Positions 48,616 to 61,268 of a DNA stretch of 64,000 nt are shown one piece after another. The number at the start of each line of letters is the position of its first letter. The first letter of the stretch is position 1. The notes under the pieces were generated by a model. The model was given only the letters and a program-made list of their open reading frames with translations, was not told the DNA's origin and did no database searches. The position numbers and the translations under genes were made by a program. The DNA comes from Diatrype stigma (lineage: Eukaryota; Ascomycota; Sordariomycetes; Xylariales; Diatrypaceae), in the NCBI GenBank assembly GCA_022225965.2, contig JAKJXP020000027.1, forward strand, positions 1-64,000, written 5' to 3'.

Positions 48616-51280
48616 AGAGATGAGCCTACAAAAGACATATGCCACACGGGTAGCTTGTGTATATTAGAGGCCCTCGCTCAAATGTGGTTTGAGACAAAAA
48701 CCGGCTCGTCAGAACAGAAGCAGGAGTAAAAAGTGCAATCTTCAAAAATGATATACGAACTTGCAACGTTCAATGCAGGTATAAAACTGTATAGGATTAT
48801 AAAATATGGAGAGTAAAAAAGCTCAAACTGTGGCATTGTGATTGACCCTGGTATCATTCGGCCCACCCCAATCTCGAACAACCAGACAATCTCATAACCT
48901 CTCTTGCTCTCATATCTCAGAGGCAAGACGATAGCGTGGAATACGTCGCAATGTGACCAGTTAATTGAAAAGGGTAGTTATAAAACTAGTAAGCCCTACA
49001 TATGTTGTGTGGTGTCAAATTCCTTGAGGGTCACGCTTTTTGTACACAACCGGCACGGACGGGCTTCAGGCCCCACTTGTATACACGGGACGGGGCGGCT
49101 TCTTCGGAAGTTTTTATGGGGCCTCAGGCTATCACCATCGTCCACCTACCAGTTCAAAGCGCGGCTGGGTGTTTACATTGCAGCTTCTACGTAAAGAAAA
49201 CAGGCTGTGTATCGGATAAGCCGGCAGCTAGTTCAGCCGCCCCTTTCATGCTTTCCATGCCTAGATACCGAGGCCTGCTATGAAATGAAATCTGACTAGT
49301 CAGCAACCTACGGTGCCACCTGAATCAAACTTGCATCTTCTTCGCTGCTCTAGGTCGACACACGAACGCCGAGAATGTATGCTACGGCATTTCAGATGGT
49401 TAGGTGCGGGGTTTCTTTGATTTTTGAATCTTATAAAAACCACAGAGCTGCAGAATCGTCTTTAAGGTTCCCGAGAGGACGGCGAATGCAACCTACAGAA
49501 CAGCTTCCGGGACCCAGTAAAAGATGGGACGAATGGACAGGTGAATCGAGACGCCAATATTGTGACCCCTGGGTCGTGTATACCTACCTACCTCTGTCTA
49601 TATATATATATTGAGAACCAAGATAGCTGATCAAGGGTTGTAAACTTCAAATAGACCTATGCAACGATAATACGGACATTCAAGGGATATATTCCCAGCT
49701 TCCTTGCCTGGAATGCTGCAGCGCATCCAACAGCTACAGTTGTGTGTCTAATTCCTTATGCTCCGTGTGTGTCAGGATACCCCGACATGCATATGTATGA
49801 TAAAGCCTCTTTGCTACCTATACCCAAAGAATGCCGACACGTATCTTGCTAATTTCGTTTCACTGTGTGGATAAAGACTAGTGTTGTAAGGAAGCTACAT
49901 GAGGTTGTAGATATGAGGGGTAAGTTCCTCCAAGGTTGCCCGGCTGCCAGGAAGAACGAGACATACCCAGAAGGCATTATAGCTAAAACAGACCTACTCT
50001 GATGTAGACAGTAGATGCGGATGGATGCCTGCCAATAGAGAATTGATGTGGGATTAGTCAATGCTTAATAAAGAAGGCTTGCCGCTTTACAAAACAGGCT
50101 GCCCCGGTGGTGTAATGATACGACAATACGAAAGATCTTAAGATACCTAAACCTAAGCAGCTATATAGGCGGTGGGAAGACAATGGTGTTGACTAATGAC
50201 TAACTACAACGAAGAATAGGCACGTTGGCAATGCACAGCCTTGCAACTAATTTCGACTTCGAACTGGTGACATCAAAATCAGCAGCGTTTAATACAAGCT
50301 ACTCATCCAAGCCCACCAACGAGGTACTTCATAGACACCCACCTTTCCCTCGGTACTTGCCCGCCTGTCTATGTAGACAATCATGACAGTCAACAGTTAC
50401 ACCAGCGAGTAGATTGTTAAAACCGACTGCACGGGGCATCTTAAACTGTTGGACTGCGTCTGCCAAGTACATACCTACATCGGTATGTATGTATGTAGTA
50501 GTTACTAGGCTCTTGAAAGGACCGTTATCCAATCTCCAATAGCTACTACTGCTTACAACCAACACAGTACGCGCCCCAGCAGTTAGGTGCGGCGATAGAT
50601 AGCTGATGCCCACTTGCCCACTTGCCCACCAGCCAGCCAGCCAGCCAGCCAGCCAGCCCACTTGCCCTCTGCCCTTCTGCCCTCCTGCCCGCTAACAAAA
50701 AACCACCTACGCGCCGACCCCCGACTTTAAAGTTACCTACTGTGCTTCTACAATGCGATACTGACCTCACAGGCGTCAAGGTCAGCTACCACTACAGCAC
50801 GCGTATTGTGCCGCCCGCAATTCTACAACAGTCTACCTAAGCCTCGGGGGGTTACAGCCGCCACCTTTTTTTCCAACAACTCATTTGCATTTTCACGATC
50901 TCCACGCACGCCCACTACCGATCCTTCTTCTCTGATGACCAGAACAATCCCGAACTAGCTGCCGGTGGCCTTCTTTACATCCTAACAACCTCTTTCTCTG
51001 GAGAACAATCCTTTCTCCTCATTGCCCTTCCTCATCCCCTCGTCATCACTGCCGCCCGTCATCCTGTCTGCGCCAGCCCATACGTCACAAAAACTTACTC
51101 CCCCGCCTTTCATCGCTGCTTCTAGACACGGTTCAGATTGTGCATCCTGCGGTGATCTGGGCGCGTAGCCTGCAAGCCTACTAACCAGCCAGCCAGCCTG
51201 CCAGCCTGCCGGCGTAGGTATCTGACACTTCCCCGCCACACCCGATTTCACGATTTGCCTTTATACAGCTGCACACACAC
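48616..51280. other. Intergenic region upstream of the exportin gene, no gene supported
   Basis: 2.7 kb with no convincing coding frame. It includes CCAGCCAG tandem units at 50629-50657 and again near 51183-51206, a TA-rich run at 49600-49612, and a pyrimidine-rich zone (50860-51280) that is likely the exportin promoter and leader. Confidence 0.6.
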
Positions 51281-54200
51281 ATGGCGCCCACGATTCCGGA
51301 ACTGGACCAGGTCGTCCAGGCGTTCTACGAAGGTCGCGGCGAGCAGGTAAGTAACCCGCCTTTTTGTTCGCCGCTTTCTCTTCTCTGCCCGAGATTCCTG
51401 CGTGCGACTCGCAATCTTCAAACCTGGAAGCTATTTGCTAATGCTTGTATCTTCCCCGCCTCTAGCAAAATGCGGCCCAAACTGCTTTGAACCAGGTAAG
51501 TCCACCCCGAGCCCTCCCTACCATGATCTAGTATCAGTCCTGTCAACTAACTATTGTCCTTGTACAGTTCAAGGAGGACCCTGATGCCTGGCTTCAGGTC
51601 GACAAGATTCTTGACGACTCCAAATACCCACAGACCAAATGTACGCTCATGTCGACTGTCCACCTCTAGCTAACAATTTTGGGACATGCGATGGAAGTTA
51701 GGCTGACGGATGAACTTAGATCTTGGTCTCCAAATACTCGACAATGTCATCCAGACACGATGGAAGGTCCTGCCTCGAGACCAGTGTCAAGGTTCGCCAC
51801 TTCTGGAGCTAATATAGCATCATCCCACATCAGAGACAGCGGCATGGCTAACGTTATTCATAGGCATACGCAACTTCGTGGTCCAACACATTATCCAAAT
51901 CTCTAGTACGGAGGAATCATTGAAGGCCCAGCGGACGTTGCTGAACAAGCTTAACCTCGTGCTCGTCTCCATCCTGAAGCAGGAGTGGCCTCATAACTGG
52001 CCTACCTTCATTAATGAGATCATTACAGCATGTCGCACCAATCTCTCCATTTGCGAGAACAACATGATCATTCTGCGTCTTCTCTCCGAGGAGGTTTTCG
52101 ATTACTCGGCCGAAGCAATGACCTCGACCAAGACCCGAAATCTCAAGACAACCATGTGCAACGAGTTCTCTCAGATCTTCCAGCTTTGCCAAGAGATCCT
52201 CACCAGCGCCAACCAGGCAAGCTTAGTCAAGGCCACTCTCGAGACACTATTGCGCTTCTGCAACTGGATTCCTCTGGGCTATATTTTCGAAACGCCGCTT
52301 ATCGAGACCCTACGCACGCGCTTTCTCGAGGTTCCCGAGTTTCGAAACGTCACTCTTCAGGTCTTCACCGAGATTGGTGGTCTCGCAACCAGCGGACCAG
52401 GGCAGCCCAATGCTTACAGTGAACAGCTAGTCAAGATGTTTGTCGAGGTGCTCACAACCATCGCCAACATCGTACCACTCGATATGGACCTCAAGAGTAC
52501 ATATCCGCATAGCAATTCCAGAGATCAAGAATTCATTCAGAATATGGCTCTCTTCCTTTGCAATTTCTTTGGTCAGCATGTCGACCTTGTTGAGAAGCTT
52601 CCGAATCGAGACTTCCTCACTCATGGGCATTTCTACCTAATCCGGATATCTCAGATTGATGATCGGGAAATTTTTAAAATCTGCCTGGATTATTGGCTGA
52701 AGCTTGTCCAGGAGCTCTACGAGGAAATGCAGACGGCACCGATGGAGATGAACCCTCTCTTGAACATGGGAGGCACTACAGGCGGGGCGATGAACCCGGC
52801 GCTTCTTGGCGGTATGCCTCACCTTCGAATGCACAAGTACAAGGAGGTCCTATCGAACCTTCGAGTTGTGATGATTGAGAAGATGGTTCGACCGGAAGAG
52901 GTTCTCATTGTCGAAAACGAGGAGGGCGAGATAGTCCGAGAGTTCGTCAAAGAGAGCGACACTGTGCAACTGTACAAGACGATCCGCGAGTGTCTAGTTT
53001 ACTTGACGCATCTGGATGTGGTCGACACGGAGACCATCATGACGGAGAAACTACAGCGTCAGGTGGACGGTACAGAGTGGTCGTGGCACAACTGCAACGT
53101 TTTGTGCTGGGCTATCGGGTCCATCTCACTTGCCATGAACGAAGAGACAGAAAAGCGATTCTTGGTCACGGTTATCAAGGATCTCCTTGGACTTACTGAG
53201 ATGAAGCGTGGCAAGGACAACAAGGCTGTGGTGGCGAGTAACATCATGTATATTGTTGGACAGTATCCTCGTTTCCTGAAGGCGCACTGGAAGTTCCTGA
53301 AAACGGTAGTTAATAAGCTATTCGAGTTCATGCACGAATCTCACGAAGGTCAGTTTCAGCCCCCCTAGCAGATGCAATGGCTACTAACATACGAGCAGGT
53401 GTTCAGGATATGGCATGCGATACTTTCATCAAGATAGCCCGCCAATGCCGGCGACACTTCGTGGCCCTGCAGCCTAGCGAGTCAGAGCCCTTCATTGAAG
53501 AGATCGTACGGAGCCTTCAACGAATCACTTCAGACCTTACCCCCCAGCAAGTTCATACTTTCTACGAGGCTTGCGGGTATATGGTCGCAGCCCAAGGCAA
53601 CAAGCACCAACAGGAGCGGCTTCTTGCTGACCTTATGGCTGCGCCAAATGCGGCGTGGGATGAAATCATCAGGGCTGCTACTCAGGACCCCACGATATTG
53701 CAGGATGCGGACACGATAAAGATCATTGGGAACATAATGAAGACCAATGTATCGGCCTGCTCCTCAGTCGGCTCTTACTTCTTTCCCCAGATCGGCAGGA
53801 TCTATCTGGACATGTTGCAAATGTACAATGCAACTAGCCAGTTGATTTCAGAAGCCATTGCTCGTGAAGGCAAGTCACATACACGTATGCATTGGTGTAA
53901 TAATCAGCTAACACGGGATCTAGGAGACATCGCGCCCCGCTTACCCAAGGTCAGAGGACTTCGTACGATCAAGAAGGAGATCTTAAAGTTGGTCGAAACC
54001 TATGTGGAGAAAGCGGAAGACCTACAATCTGTCCGTCAACAGATGGTTCCTCAGCTATTAGACTCGGTTCTGGTGGATTACAACCGCAATGTCCCAGGCG
54101 CTCGGGATGCAGAGGTCCTCAAGGCCATGTCCGTGATCATCACAAGACTCACTGTGAGTATACTTCCATTTGGCCACTTCTAGAGAATATCCCGCTAACT

Positions 54201-55063
54201 CACCTCAGGGTCTTATGGAGGACCAGGTCCCCATCATCATGCAGAACATCTTCGAGTGCACTCTCGAGATGATCAACAAAGACTTCTCCGAGTTCCCCGA
54301 ACATCGCGTGGAATTCTTCAACCTGCTTAGAGCAATCAACCTCCACTGCTTCCCCGCGCTTCTTAAATTAGACAACCGCCAGTTTAAGTTCGTGATCGAC
54401 GCTTGCATGTGGGCTAGCAAGCACGATAACAGAGATGTTGAAGGCGCAGGACTTAACATGTGCCTGGAGCTTATCACCAACATCGCCGAGAAGACAGATG
54501 TGCAAACGGCGAACGCTTTCTTCCAGCAGTTTTTCGTTTCTATCCTGCAGGACGTCTTCTTCGTCCTCACAGATCCCGATCACAAGGCTGGTTTCAAGAC
54601 GCAGTCTATGTTGCTGATGCGAATGTTCTATTTCGTCCTCCCAGCCGATGGAACCACGCCTAAGATCCAAGGCCCAGTCTATACCGATCAAGCCCCTGCG
54701 GGTACCAGCAATAAGGAGTTCCTTGCCGAGTTCGTAGGCCAGCTACTTCGAAATGCTTTTCCCAACCTACTCTTGTAAGTCCATATCCGCCCGTGTCCAA
54801 AAGAGGTATACCTAACAGTGTGTAGCTCCCAAATCGAAGCCTTCATCCAGTGTTTGTTCACACTGAATGCCTCATATGAAAAGTTCAGGTTGAGCGTACG
54901 CGACTTCTTGATCTCTCTGAAGGAGTTCGCCGGAGATAATGCCGATCTTTTCGTTGTCGAAAAGGAACAAGAGGCCCGAGACAAGCTCACAGCCGAGCAC
55001 GAACGACGGGCCAAGGTGGGCGGCTTGCTGAAACCATCCGAGATCGAGGATGACGAGTTGTGA
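51281..55063 (+). CDS. crmA: Exportin-1 (CRM1/CrmA), nuclear export receptor
   Basis: Nine exons: 51281-51346, 51466-51495, 51568-51640, 51720-51791, 51864-53348, 53399-53869, 53924-54153, 54209-54774, 54826-55063; 1076 aa, the normal CRM1 length. It is the karyopherin that carries leucine-rich NES cargo out of the nucleus with Ran-GTP. Highly conserved blocks include LDQVVQAFYEG, VLPRDQCQGIRNFVV, the NES-groove region (VIKDLLGLTEMKRGKDNKAV, SNIMYIVGQYPRFL), VQDMACDTFIKIA, PKVRGLRTIKKEILKLVETY and INKDFSEFPEHR. The leptomycin-reactive Cys of human CRM1 (C528) aligns with Thr525 here. Four small 5' exons are typical of fungal homologues. The intron 53870-53923 has a GC donor. The last exon ends in an acidic DDEL tail. 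Confidence 0.98.
53870..53923 (+). other. GC-AG intron in the exportin gene, 54 bp and in frame
   Basis: Donor GAAG|GCAAGT, branch CAGCTAACAC, acceptor GATCTAG. The length is a multiple of three and it has no in-frame stop, so it can be mistaken for coding sequence; retention would insert 18 residues. The insertion falls inside a conserved helix region of CRM1 and has intron-like ends, so it is called an intron. Confidence 0.85.
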
Positions 55064-58000
55064 CTGAACGAGGAGCTACGCAATGAATTTGCACCACAAC
55101 GCGATGCAGAAGCAAGTGTTTCCAGGTCCCAACTTCCACATGACCACTTCGATGGGTGGGATGTATACGGGTTGTAAAGGCGTATCGCACGTTCTTCGGA
55201 AATCTCGAGATATTCCGATGCAACGTTCGACTGCATCTGTTTTTGTTTCCATCTGTGGTACCAAGCTGGAGGTCTCCTTGACAATAACGCCAGCCGCCTG
55301 AAAGCTTCGATGCTTGCCAGAGCACAGATCCGTTGCGATGATACCAGAAGATGACACCTACCTTTCTCATTTTGTTAGATTTGAAATACGGGAACGTTAC
55401 ACTAGGCAGCTAGGAAAAGAAGGGCTCTCCTGGTCGGGACGGCGCGTTGATGGTTAGAAAAACGGTGCTGATACGTACGTAATGGACGGTTTTGCGTCTG
55501 ATACGGCACGAAAAGAAAAAAGAAAAAAACAAATACTAGGCCAAGCAAGTTGTGCTATACTACTGACAGCTTGGTAGATAGGTAACCCTGCGGCACGAGG
55601 CGTGAGGGCGTAGCAGATGCCATTCATAATACTTGTACATGTCTAGAGCCCCCTGGTATATGTCGTTCTGAGGTTCGAGGGACAGAGGCGGAGGCGGTTT
55701 CATCACGGGCAGTTTCCATGGACTTTTAGATCTCGCAGATACTGAATACCTACCTGGCCTAGCGATACGGTAGTCAATTAAAGCTAGCTATGCTTGAGAA
55801 AAGAAAGGCATTGGCCGAACGAAACAGATGATAGGTGTGAATAGGGGCACCGTGCCTAACCTCATTACTAATGTCCTTAGTCTACGGGTAGCTCTCTGCA
55901 TGTCTTCATAATTAGGACCCCGACCTTCCAGGCCAGCAAGTTGAAAACATTGGCGGAGAATACTTCCGTGTCAATCTATATCGCGGCGTACAGTACTATG
56001 GTATCAAGGGTCAGGTCAAGAATATCCAGACATGTGCTTGATGAGCCAAGATGTGATACATTATGCTTAGTGGAGAGGGGGGTAGTGGCAGCAATGATAG
56101 AGAATCACGGATATATGAACATGGTATATTTCGAGATTCGCGGGTGCCAAGTAACTAGTTAATGCCCTATATATAATCTGCAAAGAGGCTCCTGTTCTTT
56201 CCGGGGTAGGTGAATGAGTTTTAGCTTCCCTTCCCCCCTTTTTGAATCCCAACGTGGGCTTTATTATTTGCCTCATTCTTAGTCTCGCATAGCGACCGAC
56301 AGTTCGAAATGCGGTGCGTATCTTGGCGCTATCTTAACCCGTTCGCCTTATATTATAGTCTTTACTAGGGGCGATAGGCTTGAGTTGTTTCAGGGGGAGG
56401 GGTTGGTGCGCAGGCACTCAGGCGGACGAGGCAGACCCGACGGCATACGGCATCGTGTTGAGTTGGCCGGGAGCCAGTTGCCAACGACCGACTGTGGGCG
56501 TGAGCCCATCCGTTGCAAGACCGGTACAGCAGATGTACATAGACAGGAGTTGGTACCTAGCGGATATTATCAGTTCGGGCCTAGAAAGATGTGTGTGTGT
56601 GTGCGTGTGTGTGTGTGTGTGTGTGACGGGGCTAAGTAGATTACAGTATATGTAGAAAGGGGCTGTCGATCCGGGTGCTTGCCTTGCTTTCTTAGATCTA
56701 TGAAGGGCCTTATACTTACTCACTCACTCGCCCAGCACTATGGGTTGGCCCGCTTGCTTGCTTGCTTGACTGCTGCCTGGCCGGCTGGCGTGCCTGCGCG
56801 CGGTCTCAGGGAGTATTTCTGGGAAAAGCGTCATGCGGTCAGCCGTAAGTCCGGGCTTAGGCATTGATAATTGGAAAATTTAACCCGTAATGTGTGCATA
56901 GCGCGCCGTATGCACAGTCAAGAGAGTTTCCTTTCTACCGAGAGCTTATGTTAGGTCCCCAAGGCCGAATCAGACCATGTGGACATGGATGATTTAACTG
57001 CTGGGTCAAGATGGCGGGTTTGATACTGCGTACCTGAGATATAAAACCTCGTAGTTGAGTGGTCTAGACGTACCTACCTAATAAAGCCACCCCGAATATA
57101 TGTGATGGTAATAAAGGGAGGCGGCTGAAAGACCTCATGCCCTAGAGACCGTCTCGTTGGCCTCTTAGTCGCCATAACCAGCACACGGATCTCAAATCCA
57201 AATCCGCTCTTGCATACGTACATATTGCGTTCCCGTCCACTCGCGGAGTGCGAGCCGAGCAAGCTTTTCTAAGCCAAACCTTTTGCGTGAACAAAGCCAG
57301 GGACATACATACTTGGCCCTAGCCAGACTTTTGTCGGCCCCCCTTTTTGGGTGCTCTGCCCCGGACGCCTTCCGGGTGGAGGATCGTCACCATCCAGTTG
57401 GTTCGCCATCTATCCCATCCATCCATCCTGCCGGGACGGCTCACAGTTCGTGGCGATCTCCCCGGAATCCAAAACTGACCTAGATGATAGATGGGAAAGG
57501 AAGAAGCAAACAAGCACCGAGCCTCGCAGCGGAAACAAGTAAAAACGTAGCGTAACGGGGCCAATGAGAGAAAGAGATCACAAGGTGACCATTACCAGCT
57601 TATGGGCGTAGCGTCCTGTCTGTGATAAGGTTGGTGATACCATCGCCCCGGGAATTTTCATGTCCGGGGTTCCCGCGTGCCTGAGGCTCGTATGTAGTGA
57701 GATAGATGAAAGATGATAGGTTCCATCATCTATACACCTTATGCAGTGAGCTCCCAACAAGACTCGATATCGGGCTGGGCTTAGCAACTATTGCTGGGCC
57801 ATAATCTTAGCGACAACGTGCTAGGGATGCGGCTGACTAGACCAGGGCTGTTAGGGCTGCTGGTGGCTCTCTTGTCGGCGATCACTCTTCTTGTTAGGGC
57901 TGGCTCTCAATCTTGAGGGGGAGGGGGCGGGTTAGCCAGCCAGCGCGATGCCAGCTGAGGCTAATCAAACAAAAGCGAGGACCCGTGAATGCGGGAGTGG

Positions 58001-60542
58001 CAGCTGAGCTGTGCCTTGCCTGCTGGATATTCCGCTCCCCAGGCCCAACACGCAGGCGGAGAAACCCCGAGCGCCAAGCCAAGCAAATGTGAGAACCGCA
58101 ACGTCGGATCCCAGGAGACCCAATGAGAAAGTCGTCAGTCGTAAGCTCGGGCTAACTCGTGGGCGGACTGACAATATGTTCTTCCTGATTGACGGTAGAC
58201 CCCGGCAAAGCCCTGGCACGCTGACCGTTGGGGGAGGGCTGCCTGCGTCGCACCGTATTCAGAAAGTGGCGCTCCACAAACGAAGCAGATTCTCTATCGT
58301 GTAGTAAGGGAAGGCATCGACGACCGATCTTCACGAACCTTCCCCCTCGGAATTGGTTGCGGTTCATACTTGATTTCTGGCGTTCGTGCGTGCGTCCGGC
58401 CATCCCATGAGCGAACTGCCGGAGATGGCCAGACGGACGGAGATATTTTTCTACGTAGAAAAGCAAATGGACAGGCCATGACGTGGAAATTTTATCACGC
58501 CCGGCCTTCTGTGCTCAGTTCTTGCCAGAGCCAATCGCAACATTGCTCGTCTGAAGTCGTGTATATTTTCTTCACACCGGGAACTAGGGTTCTCGAGGGA
58601 GAAGTAAGGTGAGGGTGTGCGGACGCGTCCGTTGCATGAATGAGATTGTTGACCTGGAGCTTGGGTGACGAACTCGATAAAGGAAGCAGTCTGGTTGAGA
58701 CGCATGAGTGGCTGGAGCTCTTTGCCTCCTACGTATCTCCTATTAGCTGGACGGGCCAGACAGCAGCACGGCTCGGTCAGTACAGAGTACACGATCGTAA
58801 CCAATTACTGACAAGGCAGCATCATGCCGTATGGGCAATAGGGAGTGCAGGGCCAGAATCCTACAAATGTATATGCAATACTCCGTACACAGATATCAGG
58901 TGACGCGACTTGCTTCTTCTCGCAGCAGGCACGATTTCCTGTGATTCGAGCGAGTCCACGGAGTGCCTAGTTCGAGATACTTGCCACACGATAGAGCGAG
59001 CGAGCGGCCTGTGTCGTTGTGCAACATGACAGATCGTAAAATATACTCTAGCCATCAGGGCCCACGTGAAGGTGAAGTCACTAGCTACGTCTTGGATGCA
59101 GGCCAACGATCTGGAACATGCAAGAACGGCCTCCTCGCCTCTTCGTCGGATGGCTCGGCCTCGCAGCAGGGGCGACGTGCTCTAGTAGGCTAGCATGATG
59201 CTACGTCCCACGCATGTTGAACCTCTTTGCAGATGAAGCTGCATGGCGTGGCTTACTCTTCATGTGGGTGACGGACACTGGCTAAGTCGCCCACGAACTA
59301 CGCACTGCCATGTCGCGAATATAGCTGTTGATTGTAACGCTGGGCTGGGCTTCCCAGCGTACCACCTGGCTTGCCTGGACAGCCTACCTGCTACCCTACC
59401 TGAAAACCTGCATGCAAACGCGCATGGAAACGCAAGCCCATGAGCGCCTTTGGACGTCCTTGGGGCTCCACTAGGGTGTGGTCGCCCGGCGAATCCCGGT
59501 TGTCAATTCGCGATAGTTGGTCATGGTCTCTCCAACATTTGGAGGCGCAAATCTATATACCGGTAGGTACGGAGTAATGAAACCTCGAACTGCGCTGTGA
59601 CTCGACTATGTAGGTCTGGTACTGCTGCTTATTGCTGGGATGCCCGCATGGAGTAGCACAATCAATGGCTTTTCGCACTGATGGGTACGGAGACCTGATT
59701 CACATAATGAATATTTACTTGGTCAGCTGGTCAGGACTGGGCATAATCGAGCGTACAAGGTATAAGACTATAAGGCGCAGAAGCGAGCATAGGTGGCTTG
59801 CATGGCCTGGGGGCGCTGAGGATCATCACTTGCCCTGTCCCTGTAGGCAACGTGGGTAGCAGGATAATTACTTAAGTATATTTGAAAAGCATTCGTTAAA
59901 AAGCCATAGCCCTGGAGACTAACAGACAACCTGGAAGACAGCTCCAGACGTCTGTCCCCCGCGTCTCGGCCGGACCTTGCCATTGTGACAGAACCCAACA
60001 CATGCAGGTTGCAACTAGTTACAGACTGCAACTTACAGTAGAGAAACGAAGGCTGGAGTTCCCCAACTTTGCCAAGCGTCTAAAATGCGGGGGATGAACA
60101 TGCCATGGCAATTCGTCGAAACTTCTCCCTAGGCCACGCACTATGTAGTACTGTAGCGCTATAGTAGGCCAGGGTCCCCTGACTCCCCTGACTCCCCTGA
60201 CTTCTGCTTTATTCCCGCAAAGGCTGGCCTCCCAGGGGACTTATTAATATCTTATAAACCAGAATTCGACGAATTGTGACTGGAAGACATAAAAACGTGC
60301 ATAATTTATGTTGTCTACTTAGCGGCGTTCACTTCCCGTCTTATACCTGACGACGGTATGTTCTTGGAGTACGCTTTGCGGAGGGTGTTCCTCCACCGGC
60401 AGACGGGGTTCCGCGATAGGCGGTATATTATGTCATAAACTGTCATTGGAGGAGCGCCAGATCTGAAACTGCAGGTGAGCTTTGGTGATACTCCTAGGCG
60501 CCTCGAGCGATAACGAGCTGGCGCATGGCTCCGTCCATGGCT
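55064..60542. other. 5.5-kb gene-poor region
   Basis: This runs from the exportin stop to the HAD gene stop. Many overlapping frames of 60-117 codons occur on both strands, none with a domain, a plausible start context or consistent composition. It contains the GT microsatellite at 56590-56625, GCTTGCTTGCTTGC near 56752-56767 and TGACTCCCC repeats at 60178-60202. I see no transposon ends. It could host small unconserved genes or non-coding transcripts, which I cannot show. Confidence 0.5.
56590..56625. repeat. GT dinucleotide microsatellite
   Basis: About 18 GT units with a single GC interruption in intergenic DNA. Confidence 0.96.
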
Positions 60543-61268
60543 TCACAGAAAGCCCTCCAAAACATCCTCCAACGTCTTGCCTTCCTTCAGCGGCATTGCC
60601 TCCCCTACCCTGGCCAGCCCAGCCCTGTTGTGCCAGACTACCCTCATGCCGGCGTCGGTGGCGCCCTGGACGTCCCCTGCGCTGCCGGCGACGAATAGCA
60701 CGTCGCCGGGCTCCTCGGCGACGCCCATCATCGTCAAGATCGCCTCGTACGCCAGCTTGACCGGCTTGTAGAACCCGGTCTCTTCCGCCGTGGTGACAGC
60801 ATCGAAGTGAAAAGTTTCTGTGGCTCTTTCCGTTTCTGCACCGCCGCTTTCGCTCGCGGCCTTCTCGGCCCCACTGGCCGCGAGGTGTCCCAGATGCTTC
60901 GAGCAGTTGGTCACCACGCCGAGCTTGTGGCCCCGCTGCCTCAGCGCCCGCAGCACCCGCCCGGTGTCGGGCCACGCCGGGAGGCGGGCCCAGTCGCGCA
61001 GCAGGGCCGCCGGCGCCGAGGGGGGCAGGCCGACGTCGCGGGCCGCCTGCCGGACCAGGTCCTCGTAGGGGACGTACGCGCCCGCGCCGAAGGTGAGCTG
61101 GAGGTAGCGCTCGCGCCAGCGCCTGCCCTCGGCCGCCGTGGCGGACGGCGTGGATCGGTCCCAGAGGCTCCAGGAGTCGAGGAGCGCGGTGAGGAGGTCG
61201 AAGACGATGGCTTTAGGCTGCCATTCTGGCTCAACGCTGCTGCTAGTGATGCCCGGGACGACAGTCAT
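60543..61268 (-). CDS. HAD-superfamily hydrolase, 2-haloacid dehalogenase-like
   Basis: One exon, 241 aa. HAD landmarks are in order: the nucleophile Asp24 in IVFDLLTALLDSW (the second Asp of the phosphatase DxD signature is replaced by Leu, as in dehalogenase-type members), a helical cap (about 50-105), motif II GVVTNCSKH, the motif III Lys in GFYKPVKLAYEAIL, and motif IV FVAGSAGDVQGATDAGMRVV. Family members hydrolyse haloacids or other small organic acids; the natural substrate in fungi is generally unknown. A Ser/Glu-rich insert follows motif II. The coding sequence is very GC-rich, like dac1, hxk3 and vps29 here and unlike its AT-richer surroundings. No partner genes nearby suggest a pathway. 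Confidence 0.9.
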   Translation of the reverse strand: MTVVPGITSSSVEPEWQPKAIVFDLLTALLDSWSLWDRSTPSATAAEGRRWRERYLQLTFGAGAYVPYEDLVRQAARDVGLPPSAPAALLRDWARLPAWPDTGRVLRALRQRGHKLGVVTNCSKHLGHLAASGAEKAASESGGAETERATETFHFDAVTTAEETGFYKPVKLAYEAILTMMGVAEEPGDVLFVAGSAGDVQGATDAGMRVVWHNRAGLARVGEAMPLKEGKTLEDVLEGFL

